In this document: positions 37,480 to 47,900 of the stretch, one piece after another | Layout: each line of letters starts with the position of its first letter | Numbering within the stretch: position 1 is the first letter of the stretch | Origin: Plasmopara viticola | Lineage: Eukaryota; Oomycota; Peronosporomycetes; Peronosporales; Peronosporaceae | Assembly: GCA_001695595.3 (NCBI GenBank) | Contig: MBPM02000052.1 | Span: 248,001-312,000, forward strand | Reading direction: 5' to 3' | DNA length: 64,000 bases | Program-made: the position numbers and the translations under genes | Notes under the pieces: model-generated | Seen by the model: the letters and a program-made list of their open reading frames with translations, nothing else | Told to the model about the DNA's origin: nothing | Database searches by the model: none

Positions 37480-38629
37480 ATGTAATGTAATGTATTACGT
37501 TATCGCGTTGCCAAGGTATGCACGTGCTAGGCTCAGTCTGGCTAGTCCACGGCATAGAGTGGTGTCCGCATACGTCGAGTCTCGTTCGGCGGGCAGTGCA
37601 TCCAGCACCGAGGCCGTGAGGGTCTTCCAATTCTTTCGGTCTTGTGCAAGGGTACGTACCACTTCGAGGTCTTGTGCTGTCCGGAGTCGAAAGCCGGAGC
37701 CACGGGAAACAAGATTGTGGTCGAGTGTCGAGGGGAGCGTGGTGCGGGGACGTCCGCGCCATTTTGCTGCGGTGAAGAAGAAGTAGGCACGCATCTGGAG
37801 GTTAGCTGGAATGTCGGGATTGCGGCGAAGTACATGGCCAAACAGGCGCCAGCGAGCTTGTGTCAGTCGTAGTCTCAGCGGCCGCTCATCACAGAGGTCG
37901 TAGAGTCTTGCATTCGAAATGGGTCGGGGGTAGCGATAGCCAAGAGCGTAGCGAAGCTGGCGGCGATGGAAACTCTCAAGGCCGTGGAGCTCTGACTTGG
38001 TAAGAGCCCAGTTGTACAGCAGAATCGGTAGAACGTAGGTGTTGTACAATCGAATGCGTGTCTTGGGTGAGATGAACGTGGGGCGGAGCCAGACGGACCA
38101 GAGGCGGTGGAGCGCGAGGGTGGCCAGGGACTTGCGTCGGGATAGATCTTCAATATCGCCGAGGAGTGTTCCGAGCTTCTTAGTGTGGTGCCAGGTTTCT
38201 TCTCGGGATCGGGCGTGTCGAGTGGCGCCCGACGGGTTGCAGTGGCGGCGGATTTCGGTGACTTCGGTCTTGGCTTCGTTTTTTTTTTTTCAGGGTTAGA
38301 AGGAAGTCATCAATGCGGTGCTCACCTCTATCGTAGATCTTGGTTTCGCGGAAGCCAAGGATATCGACGCGGTAGCGCCGGAGATCTTCGGGGAGTGTTA
38401 CGTGCTTCTTGCGCTTCGAACCTAGAGAATTCACATTAAAGGAGCCAATCCGGATGCGGTTGGCGCGATTAAGGGCGTGGAAGGGGGTTTGGCCTGGTGC
38501 TGGAGACCGTCGCGTCGAGGGTGAGACTCGTTAGAGACCTGCAGATGCCCGAGAGCACCTGCCCGAAGCGCGCGAGCATTAAGCCCCCGCGCTTGGAAGG
38601 AGGGCGTCACCCCAACCTTTTCCGAAAAT
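37480..38629 (-). mobile_element. Internally deleted LINE copy
   Basis: Both ends match the full LINE at 44941-48133. The 3' block 37480-38278 corresponds to 44941-45750 and the 5' block 38291-38629 to 47794-48133. They are joined by a run of 12 T (38279-38290), so about 2.04 kb carrying most of the endonuclease and the reverse transcriptase core is missing. The original ATG survives (38579-38577). The frame breaks after the junction, where TGA arises next to the A-run in the sense strand. A 9-bp in-frame deletion removes three residues (C-A-T) of the C-terminal domain. The copy is flanked by an 11-bp direct repeat TTGTGATGGTA (37469-37479 and 38630-38640), a true target duplication, so this locus is an independent insertion. 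Confidence 0.9.
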
Positions 38630-38689
38630 TGTGATGGTAGCAGTAGGTTATTAAGAGTTACCAGTTTATGTGTATCGAGACAAGGATCC

Positions 38690-38945
38690 GTAAGAGCTCT
38701 TCATTCGATTTCACCCCTCAAATTGTTCTGAGCAGCAATCGCGTCTTCTTCGTTGACTCCGTTTTGCTCGCCGCCCCAGGCTCAGTCGAAAAGGAACCAC
38801 CCAAATAGCCATCTTCACAGCTGTGTTGCATAGTAGAACTTTTCGTGTCTGGTTTAAGATTTCAAGGTAAGGGTGTTCGTTTCCAGCTAGTGAGAAGCGA
38901 ATCATTCTGTGATTATTGATGTGCATAATGAGAAAAAAACACTGG
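38690..38945 (+). repeat. Repeated leader/LTR-like segment, copy 3 (partial)
   Basis: This is related in the same direction to about 205-400 and 10330-10440. It shares the CTCGCCG block after a Thr/Ser-type pyrimidine stretch, the TGTTGCATAG-like block and the 'GGGTGTTCGTTTC' block. It lies between the deleted LINE copy and the first effector. Confidence 0.4.
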
Positions 38946-39360
38946 ATTACCAAGAAAAATCTCTTAGCACGCACGTAACATATAGTATCTGGTCAGTGTG
39001 GCTGCTCTCCGGTGTAATGCAAAGAGACCCATAATTGTTTGTGGCTTTATAATTTTGGCTTTTGGTAAAATCTCATCCGGCTGCTTGAAGCAGGAAGATT
39101 GAGTTCTACATAGTAACCCAATCAACTTTTTCTGATCTACATTCGTTCTTTCTGAGCTGCAGTGTTCTTGTATAGATAAGCTACAGGCTCACGAACCTTA
39201 TCATTTGCTATTAAGCACCTCTGACTACTTGACAGACCATCACATGGATTTATCATGCGATTTTAAGGAAAGTATAATACGTTTCCTGCCTGACATATGT
39301 ACTGGTATTATATTATATAACAGCAACCGCAGAGGTAAAATATTCGGACGGAATAAGATA

Positions 39361-39380
39361 CCACTTGCGATCTTCCCTCC
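39361..39380 (+). promoter_or_regulatory. Inr plus FPR-like core promoter of effector 1
   Basis: CCACTT (Inr-like, consensus YCAYTYY) is followed within 8 bases by GATCTTCCC (flanking promoter region-like). The Inr A at 39363 is 32 bases upstream of the ATG. Matching elements at the same distance precede the other two effectors. If the Inr A is the start site, the 5'UTR is about 32 nt. Confidence 0.6.
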
Positions 39381-39394
39381 CCCATACTGATTTC

Positions 39395-41023
39395 ATGAGC
39401 GGCGCGTTTTACGTCTTCACTGCTCTTCTCCTCGTAGCCAGCGATCAGATAGCTGCAGAATCTGGCAAGCGACTTGAAATGTACAAACATGACGTCATGG
39501 CAGCCAGTAATGCTGTCGTAAAGTCGCTGCCAAATCGGTTTCTTCGAGGAAGCCGAGACGAACCCGACAACTTGGCTAATGAAGAGCGCACTGTCTATTC
39601 TGTTTTAGCGAGCATGATTAACGAGGGTGTAAGTAAGATGCCATGCGCTGCAGAGGTTGTGGAGAAGATATCGCACACTACTGAGGCAGTGGAGAACATG
39701 CCACGCGCTGCCAAAGCTGTGAAGAAGAGGCCACGCGGTGCAAAAGCTGGGAGGAAGATGCCACGCGCTGCAGAGGCAGAGGCTGTGAAGAAGGTACCAC
39801 GTGCTGGAACAGCTGTGAAAAAAGCGCCACCCCTTGCAGAGGATGTAAAAGAAATGCCACGCGCTAAAGAGGCAATGGAGGAGTTGCGACGCGCTGCAGA
39901 TGCCACAGAGGACATGCAACGCGCTAAAGCAAATGACTTGTTAAAGGCTTTGATAGGCGCGGACGAGGCACTGAAGAAACATTGGACACCTTCTGGAAAT
40001 ACTGCCGCCATTGGCGACACTTCTTATGATGTATTCAACAAAGTGATACTCAGTTTACCAGAGTGGAAAATTAATTTTAGAGGCATGAAGTCAATGGCTG
40101 TTTTGGACCAGCATCGAGAAAATATCGATTTAGTTCACAAAACGTTTGAGATACTCTGCGACAAGAATGTAAAACCGACCGCCGCAGAGGTGTCTTTTAT
40201 TTGGAGCATGATGGAGTGGAAAGGGCCAAATCCCGAAAAATACCATCGGCGGAATCTTGTACGCCAAGCGCAGCGATATGTGTTCCTAGACTTGCGGAAT
40301 GTGAAAAAAGATAAACTGTTTTGGAAGGAGTGGCATCAATTATCGGAATCGCTGAAATTTGGCGTACTGGACTACTTACTCAACTTGCATTATCAGCGAT
40401 GGGTGCGAATGTACAACGTTTTCATACGAAATTGGCCTGATATACTCATCCCGTCACTGAACTTAGAGCTCAGCCTTGGTGGCAACACAGGCACAAGCAG
40501 TGCTATGGCTCTACAAACGCACTCAAAAATGCCATCAAACGGAGCATCAACGTCCAAAGTTAAATTTTCCGTCCTTACTAGAAGACCCCAGCGGACCTTT
40601 AATGGCAACACCGACATAGCCAATCCTTCGAAGATGCGGTTTTCGAAGTCGGGTAAGCCACTTTTGACGGAATCGACGGTCTCAGACGACCACTCCGTCT
40701 CTACTAGGCGATCAAAATCTAGCTTGGACATTTCAAGAAGTGCTTTTGCCTTGTATAAGTCAGGCGGCCATTCCGTCTCCACTAAAACCCCGATACTCGG
40801 CTTTGGCGGTACAAGCAGTGCTTTTACCCCGTACGAGTCGAGCGACCACATTGTCCCCACTAAAAAATCGAAACTCAGCTTGGGCGGTGCAAGCAGTGCT
40901 TTTGTCCCGTATAAGCACATGAACGTGCACAGTTCATTGTCGTCTGCGCCCGCCTCTACTGCATTGACGCTCAAAAATAGCGATTCGGTCAAGCACGAGT
41001 CTCAGCTCTGGCGACATTACTGA
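39395..41023 (+). CDS. Secreted RxLR-dEER effector 1, repeat-rich
   Basis: The ORF has 542 codons from the ATG at 39395; an upstream in-frame TTG was rejected because the signal peptide begins at this Met. A hydrophobic signal peptide spans residues 1-21. RFLR is at 48-51 and NEER at 62-65, the host-targeting signature of oomycete effectors. Residues 81-180 are about ten imperfect 10-residue repeats (M-P-R-A-A-x-A-V-x-K type), predicted helical and basic. Residues 210-350 form a Trp/Tyr-rich helical core with 'SLPEWKINF', 'WSMMEW', 'FWKEW' and 'YQRWVRMYNVF', shared with the paralogues and WY-like only by inference. The tail (360-542) is Ser/Lys-rich with three units of a 25-residue repeat ending SSAFxPYK-like. 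The last 28 residues come from loss of the ancestral stop. Its host target and location are unknown. Confidence 0.9.
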   Translation: MSGAFYVFTALLLVASDQIAAESGKRLEMYKHDVMAASNAVVKSLPNRFLRGSRDEPDNLANEERTVYSVLASMINEGVSKMPCAAEVVEKISHTTEAVENMPRAAKAVKKRPRGAKAGRKMPRAAEAEAVKKVPRAGTAVKKAPPLAEDVKEMPRAKEAMEELRRAADATEDMQRAKANDLLKALIGADEALKKHWTPSGNTAAIGDTSYDVFNKVILSLPEWKINFRGMKSMAVLDQHRENIDLVHKTFEILCDKNVKPTAAEVSFIWSMMEWKGPNPEKYHRRNLVRQAQRYVFLDLRNVKKDKLFWKEWHQLSESLKFGVLDYLLNLHYQRWVRMYNVFIRNWPDILIPSLNLELSLGGNTGTSSAMALQTHSKMPSNGASTSKVKFSVLTRRPQRTFNGNTDIANPSKMRFSKSGKPLLTESTVSDDHSVSTRRSKSSLDISRSAFALYKSGGHSVSTKTPILGFGGTSSAFTPYESSDHIVPTKKSKLSLGGASSAFVPYKHMNVHSSLSSAPASTALTLKNSDSVKHESQLWRHY

Positions 41024-41834
41024 CAAAAGCACTGACGAGTCTTTATCTATCTCGTTTAAGTTATTGGCGTGACTTGAAGCGACGGACACGACGGACAATT
41101 GCTCATTTGGAGTAAACGAGAAAAATTTTAAACGAGAATTGGAAATTTTTCACTTACATTATTCGTGCTTTGCTCATGTTTGATGCGTTAAAAAAAATCT
41201 TAGCCACAACAAAGAGGCAACTAATTGTGTCCAAGATTGAATTTTTTTTCATTCCAGCTTACTTTTAATCGACACGTTTGAAGCCAAGATAATGATGTTC
41301 ACATTAAGGCTTGTCATTAATTGCGTCTATAAAAGACAAATGCGTAAAAAATTTAAACGGGTACATACAAAAAGAACATTGTGCGAAGGAGAAAAAATTG
41401 TTTAACAGGAACGTTTCAACCAAAAGAATGGTGAGCAATCTGCTATGCATCGATGTGTCACTTAATTCAAGAGCAACCAATGGCAACTACGTTTCGTTGC
41501 CACTCATTAGAAATATATTTGTGCAAAGTAAGTCAAGAAGCATCTCTCAATGAAGCCACAGCAGCTTGAAAAGCGAAAGTATGAAGAGCAAATGCACTAA
41601 CGCATTCGCCAATATTAAAATTCAGTAAGTATGCGAGTGATTCTTTTAGTTTCTTATTGAGGAAGTCCGCATAAGAAAGATCAAGCATATGAAGGAACAG
41701 CGCTCTTCTCGGCAAACTCTGAGAAAGGTGATCAAGCCTTTTTTTGGTAAGAAAAAAAGGCGCTGGCTTCATAAAAGTGCTTATAGTGATAGCTTCCATT
41801 AATGGAGTGGCAATCCTCGCACGAATCAAAGTGA
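41024..41834. other. 3' flank of effector 1; no other gene
   Basis: The first 60 bases or so resemble the 3' flank of effector 2 ('GGCGTGACTT' against 'GGCGTGACAT'), showing that the duplication extends past the coding region. Beyond that are short frames at 41304-41553 and 41533-41829 with no motif. Confidence 0.5.
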
Positions 41835-42110
41835 CTGACTCTATTCACGGATGGCCTAAAAGTAAGCCCGCCCCGCACTTAAATGTATAGAGTGCAGGCA
41901 GTTGTGGTGGAAGATGCGTTTAAAAACGCTCTTCTAGCAACAGAAAGGCTTGCTACTTCAAAGAGCCGTCTTCAGGCTAAAAAGATGGTGTCCATCGAAC
42001 CGCAGGCTCGAGTTCAGTAGAGAAGTACAAAATAGAGAAAACACCAGCTGCTTTGGCTACAATAAGGAAGAGCACAAGCTCTGTGCCTACCGTATAGGAC
42101 GCCTGAGTAG
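41835..42110 (+). repeat. Gag-like repeat with zinc-knuckle remnant, copy 2
   Basis: Copy of 28795-29045. The plus-strand frame 41950-42174 contains 'SCFGYNKEEHKLCAYR', a decayed CCHC knuckle with one Cys changed to Tyr and a shortened His-Cys spacing. It is gag debris of an LTR element. Confidence 0.5.
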
Positions 42111-44927
42111 ACAATCGTCTCACTTAAATGCTCTAAAGGGTCACGCCGCGTCCACAGATCCACCCACACGCTAGTGGCAGGGCGCTTTTACGGAAGACTT
42201 AGGCGCTTGTGATGGCCATATCGTCAATACACACCAGGCCATAAAGCTTGACAGTTTCTGAAGGAGAGAGTAGCAGCGGTGAATTGCTTATTATTCGTGC
42301 ATGTGTACGAGGAATTGGAAACTCATTTCGAGTTTTGATTGACTCTGACTCGTCCCTAAAAAAATGCGCGCCGTCAAATGATTGCGATTGATTAGAAGTG
42401 GTGGGCGGACAATTCTTTGCACACTGCCTTTGTAAAGTGCTCTATATGGTCCCAAGTAAGAGGTGTGCAGCACGACAATTCACAATTGCTAAATTAGTTG
42501 AGACCGACGTGTGTAATTGTAGCTCCAATACTGTTTGATTTATTACAATCATTAATTACCCTATACATTCTATGTGCATTGAATCAAATTTTCAATAGGG
42601 TCTTAAATATGTAAGTAGTCTCGAAACGGCATAAATACTGATAGCGTGCCTGTCATGCACGAAAAGCGACCAAATTTAAAATTCGTTTCGATGTAAAATC
42701 AGTATCACAAAAGCTAGGCTTAACGTGACGGTCCGTTAGATCTTAAACTACTACTAGTTATATTTAATGGGAGAGCGGTCAGTGCCATCATCATTTGTTG
42801 ACTTAAATACTTTCGTCATATCGATGAACAAAGAAAGTTGTCATACGGGTCATTGACTATGACCATGCCAGCTCTCCCAAAAGGTTGCTTTGGCTTCCAA
42901 ACGTGCTTGATCTTTGTGCCTAAGATTGCGCTCATAAGAAAGATTGCACCAGTTATAAAGGCTGTGCTTGCAATAAAAGCTGCTCTTACTGTGCTTGTGC
43001 AGTGGGTGGTAAGCCAAAAAATATTTGCTAGAGCCTTGTGGCAGGATATGCGCGTCTATTTTACTCCATCGCCCAATGATTCGCATACATTTTTGCCTCC
43101 GGAGAATAACAATATTGAGGGGCATTGTATGATCTCCGATGAACAATCCTTCGGCGATTGCCTTTACGGCTAAAAAAAAACCATGACGACTTTGGTTGAG
43201 TTTGAGCTCCAAAAGTTGTTCGACTTGACGTACTTGAGCATGCGTACTCTCGATAAACTCAAGAGGGCTTAAAAATTAAAAAATGCTCGGAGCTTTACTA
43301 GCAAGTAACTCTTTAGTTATGATGAGAGAAATTTCATTTGTCATCATTGACTAGATCAAAATGACTCACTAGTTACTGATTTTACCAAAATGTAAAAAGG
43401 CGCAGCTGATGGACGGGTCTAGAGCGTCGTAAATCACGATAACTTGATTATCGGGTCACTAATTCAGAAAGGGTGCCTGCTAAATGTTTTGAGAAATGAT
43501 CTGCTCTACTACAAAGCGTTTAAGCAGATCCATCCCCACTTATTGTTCAAGGCCTTGATTACTAAAAGTACGACACACTTTAGAAGGCACCTATATCTCA
43601 AGTAGATAACAATTATGCCAAGAAAAGGAGTTTCTAGCTCTTCACAACGCAGTAATGGCCTCGCATGGACGAGAAGGCGAGCAAGTTTTTATAAACTTTC
43701 AAAGCCTAACAGAGAGTCATTCCCGTGGCGGATCCCACATTGGCTCCTTTAAACCTTGTCAGTTTCGACGCACTTGCATATTATTCATCTGACCCTGCAA
43801 AAAGTCGGCCGAGTATAATTTATAAAAAAAGGCATGCGTACTATGCGTGACAACGTATTGTTACCAGCACAAAAATTGGCCGCTATAAAAAGGGTTATAC
43901 ATCGTTTCATCTGGAACTTGCCGGGCTTGGAAAGGAATAGAAATCAACTCTTCCAAGCTAATGTCGACGCACCCAATATCCTATGTAAGGGGAATGAAGG
44001 GGCATTTCAATCTTCAACACTCGATGTCTCATGTGAGCTTCGAAGCTTTTCCACCATCTTTTCAAAGTGTTTCCTTTGTGCTCGTTTGCGTGAGTAAGGA
44101 GAGAGGCCATTCGGCGGCTGATAAGCCAGATCATCTTGTGTTATAAGAGCATGTTTCTGTAGTGATGGTCTCACGGAATCACTCGGCACCTTGTTGAGAG
44201 GAGGCGTGTAGAAAGATACTTCATACTAATATGCATTAAGTCGCGGTGATTTGACCATGTGATGTTTCTCAACTAGCTCCCCAATACTCTTTGATTTCTT
44301 GATAATACAAAAGACAATCATACCACCAACTATTGTGATGTACACTTAATTCGTGTGTTCCCGTTACATTACCGAACTAACAGGATTCCATCTACCGATG
44401 CGCAGACTAACTCACCTCCGTCAAGCAGAATTTGCTGTTTCACTACACACATGTAACTTCAAGTATGGAGCAATGCCCCAGCGTCATGCGATACTCTATG
44501 AGCTCCGCGCGTTGGAGTTGCTACCGACTGACATTTGGTTGGCTTGAATAGTGAGCTGGTGGACAATATCACCGACAGCCACGCAGCAACGACCTTTCTT
44601 CCAAAAAATTGCACTGGTTGCCGAGCCTTTGGGTCTTTGCCAACCCCTTTTTTTAAGACTCAAGCACGAGGTTACTTTACTCCGAAAAAAAATTACTCGG
44701 CTTATACCCTTACGGAGTAAATTAAGGCATTTCATGCCCAGAGTCACTGCTGACTCAGTTGATTGGGCGAGCTTTAATCGTGCATGTAGCTTTAAACAAT
44801 AATTAAGAACATAATTACGACAGATTACCCGCAACATCATTTTTTGAGTCTTCTACATTCGGTACATAACTTTTCTACAATTGCACCAATGATGACCGGC
44901 AGTTCGACCCGATAAAATTTCACACAT
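42111..44927. other. No confident gene; repeat fragments
   Basis: The frame at 42838-43173 (+) encodes a lysine/isoleucine-rich amphipathic stretch ('PKIALIRKIAPVIKAVLAIK') but has no family I can name, and the opposite strand is also open. The stretch 43490-43640 resembles 30498-30600. The remainder is unassigned. Confidence 0.4.
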
Positions 44928-44940
44928 CGATTGTGCAGTA

Positions 44941-47900
44941 ATGTAATGTAATGTATTACGTTATCGCGTTGCCAAGGTACGCACGTGCTAGGCTCAGTCT
45001 GGCTAGTCCACGGCATAGAGTGGTGTCCGCATACGTCGAGTCTCGTTCGGCGGGCAGTGCATCCAGCACCGAGGTCGTGAGGGTCTTCCAATTCTTTCGG
45101 TCTTGTGCAAGGGTACGAAGCAGTTCGAGGTCTTGTGCTGTCCGGAGTCGAAAGCCGGAGCCACAGGAAACAAGGTCGTGGTCGAGTGTTGAGGGGAGCG
45201 TGGTGCGGGGACGTCCGCGCCATTTTGCTGCGGTGGAGAAGAAGTAGGCGCGCATCTGGAGGTTTGCTGGAATGTCGGGATTGCGGCGAAGTACATGGCC
45301 AAACAGGCGCCAGCGAGCTTGAGTCAGTCGTAGTCTCAGCGGCCGCTCATCACAGAGGTCGTACAGTCTTGCATTCGAAATGTGTCGAGGGTAGCGGTAG
45401 CCAAGAGCGTAGCGAAGCTGGCGGCGATGGAAACTCTCGAGGCCGTGGAGCTCTGACTTGGTAAGAGCCCAGGTGGCGCAGTTGTACAGCAGAATTGGTA
45501 AAACGTAGGTGTTGTACAATCGAATGCGGGTCTTGGGTGAGATGAGCGTGGGGCGGAGCCAGACGGACCAGAGGCGGTGGAGCGCGAGGGTGGCCAGGGA
45601 CTTGCGTCGGGATAGATCTTCAATATCGCCGAGGAGTGTTCCGAGCTTCTTAGTGTGGCGCCAGGTTTCTTCTCGGGCTCGGGCGTGTCGAGTGGCGCCT
45701 GACGGGTTGCAGTGGCGGCGGATTTTGATGACTTCGGTCTTGGCTTCGTTCATGTGTAGACTCCAGCGACTGAGAATCGCTGGGGCCTGGTCCTGGATAA
45801 GCTGGACGACGGATAGATCAGTGCAGATGAAGTCGGCGTCGTCGGCGTAGACGATCATCTGCTGCAGGAGGTTGTGTGGCACATCGAGTGCACCGGAGAG
45901 GTCGCGAAGAGCTGCTTCGAGGTAGATAGTAAACAGAACGGGTGAGAGTGAGTCGCCTTGGGGTGTACCTACATTACTTTCGAACGGGTCGAGAGCTTGG
46001 TTGCTGGATCGGAGTGAAAGTGTCGTGTGGCTCAGGAGGAGTCGGATGAGTCGAACTTCGTCGTCTTGGAGAAATGTCTGGAGCACAGTGATGAGCTTGG
46101 ATCTGTCGATGCTGTCGAATGCGCGGGATAAGTCGATACCTAACACATAAACTGTTTCACGGCGGTCGGTGGCTCGTGCGGTGAGCCATTTGTGAGCCCA
46201 GACGGCGTCTGCCGTGCTGCGATGAGCGCGGAAGCCGCTTTGGTGTGGCGAGAGGAAGTTGTCGACGTCGGATCGGATCCGGTTGAGGACGACGAGTGAT
46301 ACGGCTTTGCGGATGCTGTTGAGTAGGACGATCGGTCGGAGACTGGAGCATTCACCTTGGGGTTTGTTCGGCTTCGGGAGACACAGAAGAGTGCCTTCGC
46401 CGAGCTCGAGTGGCTGTCCAAGTGCGAAACTGTCGTTGATCAGAGCCGCGAGGGGTTCGGCAATCTGGTCAGTTCCGTACTTGAGCAGTTCTGCTGGAAT
46501 ATCGTCGGGTCCTGATGCACGTCCGTTGCTGAGTCGGCGGAAAGCGCGGGCGAGCTCGTCACCAGTGATTGGGGAGCTCAGAGGTCGCGCATCGCTGCTT
46601 GGGATGATTGGAGCGTGGGTTGGATCCGTTAGTTGTCCTTTGAAGTAGCTGCGGATGAGGTTGTTCGCGGTTGGTCGGTGTAGGATGTATTTGCCTGTGC
46701 TGTCGTGCACGGTGACTTGTCCTGGTGGTCGCGGGAAGAGCTCGCGTACGGCTGAGTACATGCGTACGGAGTCGTGAAGTTCTTCGATGCGGCTGATCTT
46801 GGCGTCGAGAGCTTGGAAGGCGAGTTCGCGGCAGCGTTGATGGATTTGGCGGAGTACGGCGTTACGTTCGCGGCGAAGTTCTGCGATGTTCGCAGCGTGG
46901 TCGTTTTGGACACGGAGTCGGAGTTGACGTTGCTGTTCGGACAGTGCTGTGAGCGTGGCGTCGATGTATCTGCGGGTACTGCGTTGAGGGGAGAAGCCAA
47001 CAGCTAGTTCGGCGGCCGTTTTTGTCGTCTGTAGAGTTGCGTTCCACCGTTGCTGGATCGGGTCGGTGACTGGGATCGGGTGTTCAGTTGAGGCAGCGAT
47101 CAGCGCTCGTACGTAGGCGTCGCGGGCGCCTTCGTCATGGACTAGGGCGTCGCGGGCGAGGTGTAGTCGTCGTGGGAGCTCTGAGCGCGGTCGGAACCGG
47201 ATCTGAGCGGCGCCCTCTAGAGTGAAGTCCGCGGTGACGAGCTTGTGGTCTGATGAAGTGAGAGTGCCGCCCCAAGACTGCGCATCCACGCACAGGCGAC
47301 GGCAGTTCTGCGAGCAGAGGATGTAGTCAATCTGGTTGTAGATAAAGTGGTCCGATCTGCGCTGGGTCCACGTCGTGATGTTCTTTGCTCGCTTCGGGAA
47401 ATCTGTGTTTGTCACAAAGAGGTTGTGAGTCTGACAAAAGGAGGCGAGGACATTACCGTTGCGGTTGCGATAACCGCGGCCGTGGTTCCCAAGGAAGGGT
47501 TCAAGGTCGTGGCGCCGGCCCAGCTTTGCGTTGAAATCGCCTGTAAGGAAGGTTAGATCGCGGCGCGGGAGGGAGGTGAGCGCGGTGCTGAGGTCAGCGT
47601 AGAATCTGTCGACGGCTTCTAGGGGGTAGCCGCTGTGCGGTGAGTACGCATTCACGATGTTGACGGTGCCGATGTGGGGTAGTCGCAGTTTTAAGATACC
47701 GATACGGTCGGAGTGAGACCAGTAGCGTTGGAGGAATGGTCGGAGTCGCGGAGAGATTGCGAATCCGATGCCGTGTAACTCGGTTTTTGCTTGCAGGGTT
47801 AGAAGAAGGAAGTCATCAATGAGGTGCTCACCTCTATCGTAGATCTTGGTTTCTTGGAGGCCAAGGATATCGACGCGGTAGCGCCGGAGATCTTCGGGGA

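Noticed and set aside
37480..38629. Interpretation of the LINE deletion as a spliced intron
   Set aside because: The sense-strand break points lack GT at the left edge and carry an A-run, so splicing does not fit. Deletion or template switching is preferred.
39595..40020. Minus-strand Phe/Ser/Ala-rich frames under the effector 1 repeat array
   Set aside because: They arise because the repeated sense codons lack stops in antisense. The sense strand has the signal peptide and RxLR-EER.
44951..45464. Plus-strand open frames over the LINE 3' part
   Set aside because: They are antisense to the intact LINE ORF, and the same frames appear in the deleted copy at 37.5-38 kb.
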